From: Mallotus nudiflorus
Lineage: Eukaryota; Streptophyta; Magnoliopsida; Malpighiales; Euphorbiaceae
Assembly (NCBI GenBank): GCA_947683625.1
Contig: CANTUR010000541.1
Location: forward strand, 17,501-81,500
Length of the DNA stretch: 64,000 nucleotides
Reading direction: 5' to 3'
Shown here: positions 47,629-58,652 of the stretch, in pieces
Numbering within the stretch: the stretch's first letter is position 1
Layout of the letters: every line of letters starts with the position of its first letter
Notes under the pieces: generated by a model
Told to the model about the DNA's origin: nothing
The model's database searches: none
The model's input: the letters and a program-made list of their open reading frames with translations, nothing else
Translations under genes and position numbers: made by a program

Positions 47629-49330
47629 GTGGGTGAGCTGACTATTTCCCCTATGAGCTTCTCTACTATTACCGGGATTGCATTTGGGGGTACCCCGATT
47701 CCCTTTGATATCCATTACTACACTCTCCTAGAAGATGCTAAGAGTCGCTATGTTCGTGACTTGCTTAGGTTCGCTTCAACATGGAAGAATCAGAAGAATA
47801 TGCTTCTTTCTTCTCCTATTCAGGGTTGTAGGAGATTACCTACCACCACACCTCGCTAAACTCTTAAGAAGGTGAGATGTTTCTAGTTCATATTACTTGG
47901 CACTACTCTCTTTTGTGAGACTGGTCATGAGGTTAGCATCGCTCTTCTTGGTCCCCTATAAGATCTCGGTAGGGTCGCTACTTTAGATTAGGGATCTGCA
48001 GCGCTCACCTATCTCTACTATAAACTAGATATTATTTGAAGAGGCATTGTGACGATGTGTAGTTTCTGGCATATCTTGTATGTATGTCTCCTACCCTTTT
48101 CAACTTTGCTTATTTTTCACTTTTCCTCTTTATTTCTTTTATTTCCTCCCTTTCAGATTTGGGGTATTAAGATTAGAGTGATCTGAGGCTTCAGCGCCAT
48201 TAGCTTTGATAGGAGTCTTCCCCTGATGAAAAGGTAGGGGTTCTTCTCATCTTACTAGCACCAAGCATGATTTGTAGACTTATCAAGACCAGTTGAACTC
48301 CTTAGAGTGGGACAATTTCATGACTATAACTATGAGGCTTGAGACTATGAGAGTTCTACTCCCAAGTTATGGTTTTTGGATGTGGTATCTTGGTGAGCAT
48401 GTCTATCATTGGCATATGGGACCTTCAAGGAGGCATGTGCCTTCCTTTATTCCCTCTTTGATGTTGTGGAGCAGTAGTATAACTAGTCCTGAGCTTCAAA
48501 TAGCTCTTGAGGGATATGATGCCTCTACTTTGCTCAAGCATTCTTATCATTATCAGGAGTATATTCAGGAGAATCTCTTAGAGTAGGTTCCTACAGATCC
48601 AGTTGAGGTACATTTTGCATCACTAATTTATTTCAACTCAATGATCTCTACACATGATATTCACTTTTTTGCATAGGTTAAAGAAGTTCCAGATGTTACT
48701 ATAAAGGAGACTGAGGATGACATTGAGGAGACTAAACAAGAGGTTGAGCCTACTCATCACAGTGTGGTTGCTCGTGCTAATGCTTCTTCGAGTACTATTT
48801 TAGGTGATGTTCCCCTATTTGATAGGTCTATGTATTATTGGGCACCCATAATACAAAATCCTGTTGAGTGACACATGTACTTTGATGCAGCTCAAATTCC
48901 TAGATTATCTCCTCATAATGTTTGACATGTAAGTGTGATTTGCCTTTTCCAACACTGTACAAACTAGCACTTGTTGCTGAATTAGTAAACTTTATTTTAT
49001 AGGTCCCTCAGACACAAGCAAAGTATCTGTATGGACTCACCTCTTCCCAGAGATTATTTACTATGCAAATCACAGATACTTGGAGGGTTAGTATTTACAA
49101 CAAATATGCACATGTATGCATGTTATTTATGATATGCTTGATTCTAACATTTCCTAATGTGATTGAGTTATACTGGGGATATGGAGCGAGAGAATGAGAG
49201 GCTTCACTGACAACTTGCTAGTTTTGGTTTTGATAGTCATGACGCTAGGACTTCTATGCCTCCTAATCAGAGCAATGATCCAGCTAAAGGATGGAGACCT
49301 TGGCCAAACACTAGAGCTCAGGATGACTGA
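47629..49330 (+). pseudogene. Plant-mobile-domain-like pseudogene (left)
   Basis: Text such as GELTISPMSFSTITGIAFGG at the start, a LGRVATLD.GSAALTYLYY block near 47960-48030 and WMWYLGEHVYHWHMGPSRRH near 48370-48440 resembles the plant mobile domain (aminotransferase-like PMD) family found in Mutator- and gypsy-associated genes. Candidate introns with GT...AG ends separate the blocks (about 48088-48154, 48604-48685, 48928-49001). Several in-frame stops are seen inside the putative exons, so it looks dead. It begins eleven bases after the last plastid base. The family call rests on remembered motif similarity, not a search. Confidence 0.5.
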
Positions 49331-49679
49331 TTTTCTTATCTTTATGACTTGTGTTAGCATAATTGTACTTTGGATGCTTCAAATTTATTTCTTTTTTATG
49401 AATGGATCATGGACTTTTGTTTTGGACCAAACCCTAAAAATTTATTTATTTTAGTGGAAATGCTTGGAAATTTTACCAGCATTTTAGATTTCTGATCAGA
49501 TTTCTAGAATTTCAATTGGAATTCTGGATTTTTGATAGGATTTCTAAAATTTTGATTCGAATTATGAATTTTTGATCAGAAATTCAACTCTAATTCTTTA
49601 ATTTTTTCCATTCCAACTCAGATTTGGTCCAAAACATGATCGAGACCAATCCTAATCCCTTATGTACTAATTTTCAGCC

Positions 49680-49686
49680 TATATAA
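49680..49686 (+). promoter_or_regulatory. TATA box before the antisense ORF
   Basis: TATATAAG at 49680 lies 51 bases upstream of the ATG at 49737, preceded by non-repetitive sequence. Position and sequence fit a plant RNA polymerase II core promoter for the following ORF. Inferred only. Confidence 0.4.
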
Positions 49687-49736
49687 GAGTCGTAAAAATA
49701 ATCATTCTGCATCCTTCTCTTTATTTATTTTCATCA

Positions 49737-50890
49737 TGACCAAGCTACCCTTAGTTTGATGAAGAAATTTCTCAAGACCATGAATGGAGACGATTGGAAC
49801 AAAGTGTTGCCATTCTATGCCAAATCTTTGAAGTCCCTCTAACACCTAAAAATAGACAACAATTTCTTACATGCTGCTGCCACATTTTGGGATGCTAAGG
49901 ATCTTGTATTTAGATTTAATGGATAAGAGCTGTGTCCATTAATTGAGGAGTTTGCTACTATTCTCAGATATTCATTAGATTCAATTGCTACAATTGCTCT
50001 CCCTAATCTTGAAATGGAATTTCCCAGTAGACTGGTAGCATTTTTTTATATGCCTCTAGATGTCATCTACATGCACATACACAATGCTGGGATTATTAGT
50101 CTTTCTTCTCTAGTTACTACTTGTGGGACTAGGGATAAGAATAATGTCGCTGGAATCTGAACTGTTACCTTTTTCTTGTATGCCCAATTTCTACTAGTGT
50201 CTTCTCACAGAGATACTAATGCAAGGATTATCAATATCCTAGAACAAGTAGAAACTGGAGCTAATCCTGTGCTTGTCATACTTACTGAAACTATCATTGG
50301 GTTAGATAATTTCAAGGTTCAAAACCGACTCTCTAGTAGTTTGCTTCTCCTTCAAGTATATAACCTTTTTTTTTTTGCCTAAGCTGCCCTTTCAAGTTTT
50401 TAACTTAGCATTTTTTTATATTTAGTTACAGGAGAAGTTGAGTCTGCTTAATGGTCCAATTAATGCTTCAATTTATTAACCTCACCATCTACAGTCTTGT
50501 CCATTGAAGATAAAAGACAAGCACACTACAGATCAATGGATCGATTGGATGTAAGGCATTATTGATAATGAGATTACTTAGATTTGTCTCCAGTGGAGAT
50601 TGAAGTTCATGACCGTCAACTTGTATGACTACTACATCCCTATTCCTGGATTGGACTTTTTGACCTTCCTTTTTCCCTCACGCGTTTGCCGTCAGTATAG
50701 TCGCCTCAAATTCATTATGGCTGTTATAACTAACTTTGAAGGCTTTCCTCTGAGATAAGACTTTCTTGATAAAGTAAAGAACTTGTGGCCTCTTAGAGCT
50801 TTAGAGTGGAACATGTACCTAAATGCTGACATGACTACTGACAACAACTACAAAGCTTGGGTTGTCATCCAATCTACAGAACCACCATAA
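49737..50890 (+). pseudogene. Antisense extra ORF of the Tat element (PMD/DUF7745-type)
   Basis: Reads on the plus strand, opposite to the gag-pol it follows. Text includes FLHAAATFWDAKDLVFRFNG near 49866, ELCPLIEEFATILRY (ELCPTIEEF type) near 49930 and NPVLVILTETIIGLD near 50264. It ends near PP-stop at 50890. A probable intron lies at about 50357-50431 (GTATATAAC ... TTACAG). Stops at several points (for example near 49922 and 50158) show decay. Such antisense extra ORFs at the 3' side are established for Tat-lineage Ty3/gypsy elements. Their function is unknown; the similarity to PMD-type proteins is from memory. Confidence 0.6.
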
Positions 50891-51119
50891 TTTACTAAAT
50901 ACAAAAGGACTCAAGTATTATTAGAAGAGTCACAGAAGAAAAAAAATAAAAACAAAGATAGTGGTCTCATAAGTCTAGTATCTTATGTTTTATTTTTCCT
51001 TTAAGTCTTTATGCTTTGTAATAAAGATAGAACATGCAATGTTTAATAGAAATATCATTCAATTTATTTCATTAATTAGGGAAAAAATGAGTACATTTAT
51101 TACATCATATGACATAACT

Positions 51120-51350
51120 CCTGTTATCAGCTAGTCCTTTCGGATTTTCTAACTAATCATTTTTCCCTCACTTTTATTTCCCTGATTTCTGCCTGATTAA
51201 CCCTTTGTGGGTTTTCTGATCAACAAGATCATCTTTTTTATTTTATTCCCTAATTTTGCCTACTAACCCTTTACGGGTTTTCTAAATAGCAGGAATGTAC
51301 TAACTTTTGCCTGACTACCCTTTTCAAGTTTTCTAGCCAACATACCTCTT
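51120..51350. repeat. Four degenerate tandem units between pol and the antisense ORF
   Basis: The motif CCCTTT..GGGTTTTCT with CTA/CTGA flanks recurs near 51135, 51205, 51267 and 51316, spaced about 50-70 bp, each preceded by TTTGCCTGA-like sequence. A further related unit lies near 50384. It marks the gap between the convergent ends of pol and the antisense ORF. Confidence 0.65.
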
Positions 51351-51362
51351 TTTTATTTTTTA

Positions 51363-52344
51363 AAGGTAGTATTTCTTGAGGTGATATAAGTTAATTGGCT
51401 CAGTGAATTCATTCCCTTCTAGATTTGATAACTTTACAACTCCTTTGGGTAGGATTGTCTTGACTAAATATGGTCCTTCCTAATTTGGTCTGAATTTCCA
51501 TCTTAGGTCAAACACCATTGCCCTTACCTGCTTTAGTACTATATCTCCAGCTTTTATCTTTCCTGGCTTAACCTTTTTGTTGAAGACTCTCGCTATTCTC
51601 CTTTGATAAATCTGAGTGTGAAATAAAGCATGCATCCTTTTCTCATATAGAGATATGAGGTGATCAAATCTCTTTTGTAGCCATTCACTCTTAGGGATTT
51701 TTGCTTCCATAACAACCCTCAAGGATTTAATTTTTAACTCTATGGGCAAAATTGCTTCACAACCATATACTAGCGATAACGGTGTTTGTCTCGTAGCAAT
51801 GCGTGTTGTAATTCTATATCCCCATAGGGAAAAAGGGAGATATTCAAACCAGTCTTTATGCATTTTCACCATATTGGAGAGGATCTTCTTTATATTCTTA
51901 TTAGTTGCTTCAACTGCACCATTAGCCTGAGGTCGATAAGGTGAGGTTTATTATGCTTGATCTTGTATTTCTAGAATAACTCAGTTGTCTCTGCCTGAAA
52001 TTGAACACCATTGTCTATCATAATATGATGTGGGACCCTATATCTGCAAATAAGATTCTTCTCGATAAACCTTGCCATCTGTCTAGCCTTTAAGGTACTA
52101 AAGGACTATGCTTCTATCCATCTAGAGAAGTAGTCAATTATAACTATTATATACTTATGCCCCTTTGAAGTAGTTGGTTTTACTTCCCCTATTATATCTA
52201 TTCCCTATGCTATAAAGGGCCATAGAGATGTTAAATTTTTAGCACCATAGGGGGAAGATGATTGAGGTTCCCATGCACTTGACACTGATGACATTATTTC
52301 ACTACTCGAATACAGTCCCTTTCCATGCTCATCCAGTAGTACCC
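51363..52344 (-). pseudogene. Tat retrotransposon integrase region
   Basis: Minus-strand text for an HHCC-type zinc region (GSHMNGIILAKKMIR, then CHQCQVHG) is followed by the core with the three acidic residues in context: IIVIIDYFSRW, HHIMIDNGVQF and NGAVEATNKNI. It continues through the C-terminal domain with DIVLKQVRAM and GPYLVKTI to LYHLKKYYL near 51363. Stops near 51480, 51950 and 52010-52300 break it. Integrase inserts the cDNA into chromosomes; this copy is dead. Confidence 0.88.
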
Positions 52345-53070
52345 TTACCGAATCATTTTCTTTGCTAGAATTATCCCATTCATGTGAGATCCATAAACCC
52401 CTACATGAATCTCTCTCATTGCCTGTTTTGCTTCATCCTTCTTGAGGCATCTCAGCTGTATTCCATTTGGCATCCTTCTGTATAATACCCCATAATGACT
52501 TGCATAATGGCATGCAAGGACACGAAGAGCATATTTTTCTTTAGAAGTTACTTCATATGGGTATTTCCTTTCCTTAATAAATCTTTGGATGTCATAAAGC
52601 CAGGGCTTTTCTTTTAGCCATATCAGGATACTCATGACTTGTTCCTTGCTATACCACGAAGCTTTCATTTTCATAATTACCAAAGGCTTCATCATTGATC
52701 CTATATGTTTATCCCACATTGAAGAAAGTGTTGCTAAGGCATCCGCCATTTGATTATCATCTCTTGGTACATGTATGAAGAGACATTTAGTGAAATTTCT
52801 CATTAACTTCTTTAAATAGCAGATGTAAGGTTTCAACCTCTTTTCTTTCACTTTCCACTCTTTGTTAGCCTGGTTAATGCCCAATATGGAATCTCCATGA
52901 ACTAGTAGGTCTTTAGCTCCAATTACTAATGCTGCCTCCACACCGTAGATACATGCTTCATACTTACCCATGTTGTTTGTGACCATGAAGTCTAACTCCT
53001 TAGCCATTGGGATGGTTTCTCCTCCTAGTGTGATTAGAATTAATCCTAGCCTTGCTCCTATATTATTCAT
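52345..53070 (-). pseudogene. Second (archaeal-type) RNase H of the Tat element
   Basis: An open 241-codon stretch. GLILITLGGETIPMAKELDF, NNMGKYEACIYGVEAALVIG, VHGDSILGINQ and VPRDDNQMADALATLSSM carry the D, E, D and D positions of an RNase H fold. A second RNase H between the RT-linked one and integrase is the hallmark of the Tat clade and supports the lineage call. Confidence 0.88.
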
Positions 53071-53309
53071 AACTCCATAAAAGTAAAGCTTCCATTTGCA
53101 TTGTTCTATTATTGCTAAGTTCTCATATAGAAACTCTAGATTCCACTGCTCATCTCCTTCGACTGCATTCTAAGCCAGGAAATATGCTACTACTCTTCCT
53201 TTGATAACCTTCATAATGATATACTCTATATCAAACTCAGTCAAAAGTACCAACCATCGAGACATTTTTCTAGTCAAAGTTGGTGCTTGAAACAAGTACC
53301 TCAAAGGAT

Positions 53310-54736
53310 CTATCTTCGAAACAGCTTGTACCTTGTAAGACTAAAAAAATGTCTTAACTTCTTTGTTATGCATATCATTATCAAACACATCTTCTCTATA
53401 AGATCATACTTTTCTTCATATGGTAGGAACTTTTTATTGAGATAAAACACTGCATACTCCACCCCTTCTAGTCTTTCTTGCATTAGCATTGCCCCCATTG
53501 CTTTTTCTTCTAAAGCCAAATATAAGGTTAAGGGCTTACCTTGCCTTGGTGGTCTCAACATAGGTGGATTAGTAAGGTATTCATTAATCTTATTAAAGGC
53601 TTTATGACATTCTTCATTCATTCCATTGGCTAATTTTTCCTTAAGAGCTTAAAATCGGATCATAGACCATGGTAAGTCTCACAATAAACTTGCTAATGTA
53701 CTGTAGTTTCCTAATAAATCCTCGTACCTCTTTCTCCATTCTTGGTGTTGGCATCTTCTATTCCTCTATTACTGACTATATGCCCCAATAACTTTCCAAA
53801 AGTCACCCCAAAGATGCATTTCTTTGGATTAAGCCTTAGGTTGTATCTTTCTATTATTGCTAGGAACTTATCCAAAGCCTTAAAGTGTCCCTCTCTTATT
53901 TCTGACTTAACCATCATATCATCGACATACATTTATAATTCCTTATGCATCATATCATGAAATAAGGCAATGGTCACTTTTTGATAAGTTACTCCTGCAT
54001 TCTTCAACTCGAAGGGCATCACTTTGTAGCAATATGTCCCCCATTCTATGATAAAATTAGTTTTGATCTTATCCATAACTGCCATCATTATCTGATTATA
54101 ACCTGAGAACCTATCCATGAAGGAATACATTGCATTAGATGTTGCACTATCAATAATCACATCAATATGGGGTAAAGGAAAATCATCCTTTGGACATGCC
54201 TTATTCAGATCTCTAAAATCTATGCATATTTGGAATTTTCCATCTTTCTTGGGAACTGGTACTATATTTGCCAACCATTGAGGGTATTCCATTACTTTTA
54301 GAAAATTAGCTTGGATCTACTTAGCAATTTCCTCCCTTATCTTTTCTATCTACTCTAGCCTCAACCTATAAAGTTTTTATTTAATAGGTTTAGCTTCTGG
54401 ATATATTGGAATGTGATGCTCTATCATTTCTCTATTTAACCCTGGCATATCCTCATAGAACCAAGCAAATACTACCTTTCTTTTTGTTAATATTCTCTTA
54501 AATTTTTCTCTCTCTTCAAAAGTTAAATCATGTGATATAGAAATGTGTTTTGCTTTTTCATTTGTGCCCATGTTTAATGAATCTAATTGAATATAATTAA
54601 TTTTAAACATGCATGAATGGTCATTATTAAAATGCTCAAAACCATCAGAATCAAAATCACACAAGTAAGCCAAACCAGAATTCATATAATTGACCACAGG
54701 AAAAATAAAGTTTTCATCCTTAAACAAATTGGACAT
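53310..54736 (-). pseudogene. Tat reverse transcriptase and RNase H
   Basis: RT blocks on the minus strand: VPKKDGKFQICIDFRDLNKA, KDDFPLPHIDVIIDS, FSGYNQIMM and the catalytic MYVDDMMVKS at about 53930. KLLGHIVSNRGIE follows, then RNase H text (PLTLYLALEEKAMGAMLMQE). Upstream from 54736 is the conserved linker (IEHHIPIYPEAKPIK). A stop after HKEL (53933), frameshifts near 53711 and others split it. Confidence 0.92.
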
Positions 54737-55599
54737 TATTACATCAGTTTCTTCATAAAAGACATCATTAAAATGATTATTAATAATGCTAGCTAAATCC
54801 TATGGTGGTTCTTTATTATGTGGCAGACAAAGTAGCTCTTCAATATCCTCAACTTTCATCTTTTTCAGCAACTATCTTCATTACCTTGTCTTTATTATCT
54901 TGCACCAACCTCTCAATTATCTGCTTCTTGAAGATCTCAAATCTAGGGATATTGACACCAACTACTTGGACAGCCTCATTTTCACTTAGGTAGAACTTCT
55001 CTTTCCTTTCTTTGACAAAATTATCGTTCAGAGGTCCTACATTCTTTGTGAGGTTGCCCTCATTGAAAAAACTTCTTCTAGTTCTTTTACTGCTAAATCC
55101 AACTCTTGTATAGCCCAATCCTCTTGTATCATCTTGGATTTTAAAATTTAGGAGTTTTGGGCTTCCTTGCTCATGCTTTCCTAGTCCTTATCTAGGTCGA
55201 TAATTTATCTTCTTAATCATGCTTATAACCCTTGGATCCATCACAATTCCATATGAGATCATGGCTATTTAGAAACTAGGAGGAGTAACTACCTGCTTTT
55301 GAATATCCATAACTGTGGACATAGTATTGCCCATACTCGCATCTAAAGTGACAACTTCCCCATCATGTAGAAATTTCACCTTTTAATGCACAGTTGAAGG
55401 CACTCCTCTCAAAATATGATACCAAGGCCTACCTAAAAGAAGGGCATAAGTGACAGGGATATCTAGCATAGTAAATTCCACCATTGCTTCTATAGGTCCA
55501 ATCTTCATAGGAGCCATAAATGTTCCCTCTTCATTCCTCATGCTATTATCATAAGCCCTTATTACAAGGTCTAACTATGCCAAATCCTCCACCTTCACT

Positions 55600-55880
55600 C
55601 CTAGGTTAGGTAGGATTTATTGTGGGAAAACATTAATTATGAACCCATCATCCACCATCATATAATTGGTCCTTTTCCCTCTTACTTCAACTGGAATGAA
55701 TAAGGCTTTATTATGGTTCCTTCCTTCCATAGGTAAATATTCATCATAGAAAGTGATAACACTGTGCTTTTTCTTAATTACCTTAGCCACCATTACCTCA
55801 GGGGTTGTAGTAGTTTCAATGTTCATCTTAGCTAGACCCTTAACCAAAGCTTTCTTGTGGCTACTTGAGTGCATCAAGAG
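55600..55880 (-). pseudogene. Tat aspartic protease region
   Basis: Minus-strand text RTNYMMVDDGFIINVFPQ corresponds to the retroviral-type aspartic protease motif VDDGSSVNVFP; the Ser of D-D-G-S is Phe here. It lies between gag and RT as expected. The 54800-55600 interval carries further polyprotein sequence with stops (for example GYTRVGFSSKRTRRSF near 55110). Confidence 0.75.
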
Positions 55881-56299
55881 CTCCCAAATGCTTACATTTA
55901 CTTTTGCTTTCTTGAGCTGTTCAAGAATTAGGTCATTAGCATGTTCATTTGAGTCTTCTCATTCAGTAACTTATTCTCTCTCTATAGCTTTCTCTATTGG
56001 TTTATAACCCTTCCCACTTTTAGTAACATGACTAACTTCTAGATTATCAACCCACACATTATAACCTTTAGTGCCTTCTTCATTAGAATTTCACTAAATG
56101 TTGATAACCCCAACAGTCTGGTCTTTCTTCCTATCTTTCCATACCTCAACCATGCATTTCTCCTTTTTAGCTAGTAGCTTGTCATCATCAAACTCATCAC
56201 CCCATCCTATAGGCTCAATTGAATCAATGGGGTATATCAAAAGAGGGTGGTTTAGAGAAAAACACCTTGTAATCAAACTGCATAAGGTCTGACCCAATA

Positions 56300-57725
56300 A
56301 GTCTTATACTCTTTCCATATCTTTAGGGGCATTAGGGGATTTCTCATTAGTTTTAAGGTTTAAATCCTCAAAAGAGTTTACCACTTCTTCCTCATTTACT
56401 CCTAAGTTAATCATAATGGCTGCTGGGGGGCATGTTTTGGTAATTTGGGAAAGGATTATTTCGAGTGTGTGGGTTTGGATTTGATTTCTCAAGGTCTGTG
56501 ATTTTTTTGGAGTCTATGAGGTTTTGAATTTCATGTTTAAGGCACATGAAAGAATCAGTTGGATGACCAACAACTTAATGAAACTTATAGTAACTATTTA
56601 GATTAAAGCCAAGGAGATTTAGGTTTGGTGGTCTAGAGGGGGTTAAGGGTCTAAGGATGCCTTTTTGGATGAGATGGTCTAGGACTTTAGATGAGGGTTG
56701 GTTGAAATTTGAGAATCTCCTAGGTTGTTGTATAACATGAAATCTTATAACCTAGCTAATATTTCCTTACTGCTTGCCCCTAGTTGGGTAATTTCTCACT
56801 TTAATACTTCTAGTGATCTTTTTCTTCTCATTTTTTTATCTCTTCGACTTGCAATCCATCTTCATAAAGATCTATTAGGGTTTATCATTTGCAACCTCTC
56901 AACTAGATTAGGTAGCATGTTTCAAACTATCATCCTAACCTGATCCTTCTCAGCCAACTTGTTCTTCATTAGTCCCGCCTTATTCATGAACCTGGTTAGA
57001 AAATATAAGAATGATTCATTAGGCTTTTGCTTGGTCAGTTCTATATCCCTGATGGATACCTCAAGCCTAGTGTTATAGTCATATTGCTTTAGAAAAGCAG
57101 TGCTTAATTATCTCCAGTCAACTTGGATAGACTTCTCTATCCCATCATACCAATTAATAACCATACCCGCCAAGGATAGTACAAACAATTTGGTGACCAT
57201 AGACAAAGAAGCCTTAGTGGTACTCATGGTAGTTATGTATTGACTAAGGTGAATCCTCGGGTCTCTAGTATTATCAAACTTTTATAGTTGTGGCATCTTG
57301 AATTTGTTAGGCAACTTATCCTCCTCAAATTGCATCACTTCATCAAAGTCAAATGAGTATCCAATGCCCTGTCCTCTCATTAACTCCTCTATTTTGAACA
57401 TCTTATGAGTCAGTGCTTTTATCTTCTTGGATTCCAACTCTTGAACTTGGTCAAGTGATTCCCTCTTCACCTTTTCAACCATATAGCTCTCAACATCCTC
57501 TAATTTCATTTCCCCATCAGGTATGTTCTTAGCAATATTGTCATTGTTAGCAGGTGGTGTGCCCACAAGAGGAGGAATGGCCACAATGGGAGGTGTAGTA
57601 GCAGGTGGTGGCATTAATCCAGCTAAGGCCTATCTTAACTCATCTTGGATCATCACTCTCATGTCATCCATCAAAACTCCTTTGACATCCTCTAGGGTCC
57701 AGTTTCCTCCCTCTTGTTGTTCCAT
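56300..57725 (-). pseudogene. Tat gag region
   Basis: ATG at 57725 opens EQQEGGNWTLEDVKGVLMDD; downstream a proline-rich stretch (PPPATTPPIVAIPPLVGTPP), then a retrotransposon gag core with LSLAGMVINWYDGIEKSI and QYDYNTRLEVSIRDIELTKQ near 57060-57180, and KPNESFLYFLTRFMNKAGLM. In-frame stops occur (DELR-stop, WR-stop). No CCHC zinc knuckle was seen. Gag would package the RNA; this copy is defective. Confidence 0.82.
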
Positions 57726-58631
57726 TTTTTTTTTAGGTTGTCTAGCTTCTAAGTCAATTGATTGATGGGACTCCTTTCCAGTTTGCTAGGGATCTCTTTC
57801 ACATTCGATTGTGAACTCGAATTAGTTCTCACTAGTTTGCCACCCTTTTGACTCTAAACACAGGAAGACCTAAATGAATCTATGATGGCTAAAAGATAAA
57901 TTGTTAGTATGATGCATGAGATGCATGTATGCATGATGCACGTGCTATGCAACAAGTAGCAAGTAACAAGTCAAGTTAGGTGTACATACATCCGTCCAAC
58001 CTTATTCCTCCTACACATATTCAATGGTGAGTCTCTTTTCTTAGGATTTTTGGTGATGGCCTTAATATCAACAGGGGATATCAAGAATCAACACGCATGC
58101 CAAATCTCTCAAAGCAGTAAAACATAAAAACAATATTTCTAGGTATAAAAGATTAGCCTAATCTTTGTTAGTCCAAATGGGCCTTTAAAGTATAGGCTTG
58201 AGCCTTTATAGATAAAAATACCTCATGGCAGCATTCACAAGCAATTTGGGTAGATCGTAAAGGAAATAACTAAGCCATTAGCTATGGTTAGGGTATAGTG
58301 AAAAGTCAAGGTTCCCTTAGCAAGATGCCCTCTTTTAAGATTTGAGTCACAGGCCAAGGTCAGAGGGGCCTGACATCCTTTGCAAACTTGAGAGAAGACT
58401 ACCCCCCTTTAGGGCTTGGGTTATAGACTCTGGTAAGATTAGCCCGGTAATCTCTTTTTAACTGAGTTAAGGCTAAGAGTGATGGTTAGCCAATTTACAA
58501 TCCCATGAAGCTAGTGGAATCATGGAACCATAAACCGACACCATCGGTTAATAAGGACATACAGAATGAATGCGAGAATAAAATAATAATTAATAAAATA
58601 TTTCTTAAAAAAAAGTAGAATCAATATCTCT
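57726..58631. other. Untranslated leader of the Tat element
   Basis: About 900 bp between the primer site and the gag ATG, with no coding frame. A cluster of ATGCAT palindromes lies at 57910-57940 and may fold. Confidence 0.6.
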
Positions 58632-58651
58632 TATCCTTAGTGGAGTCGCCA
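58632..58651 (-). other. Primer binding site, Arg-tRNA type
   Basis: On the minus strand, one base after the LTR end (CTACA), the sequence TGGCGACTCCACTAAGGATA begins. TGGCGACTCC is the complement of a tRNA 3' end (GGAGTCGCCA) as used by Ogre/Tat elements, reported as an Arg tRNA. The match is good for about 13 bases. Confidence 0.75.
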
Positions 58652-58652
58652 T

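Noticed and set aside
49470..49600. Possible missing 3' LTR of the Tat element
   Set aside because: It shares an AATTTTGATC-like phrase with 60460-60530 but no longer colinear match, and it lacks the LTR ends and the GGTAC flank.
57905..57945. ATGCAT palindrome cluster as a regulatory or packaging signal
   Set aside because: Short and simple; no comparative support can be seen in the window.
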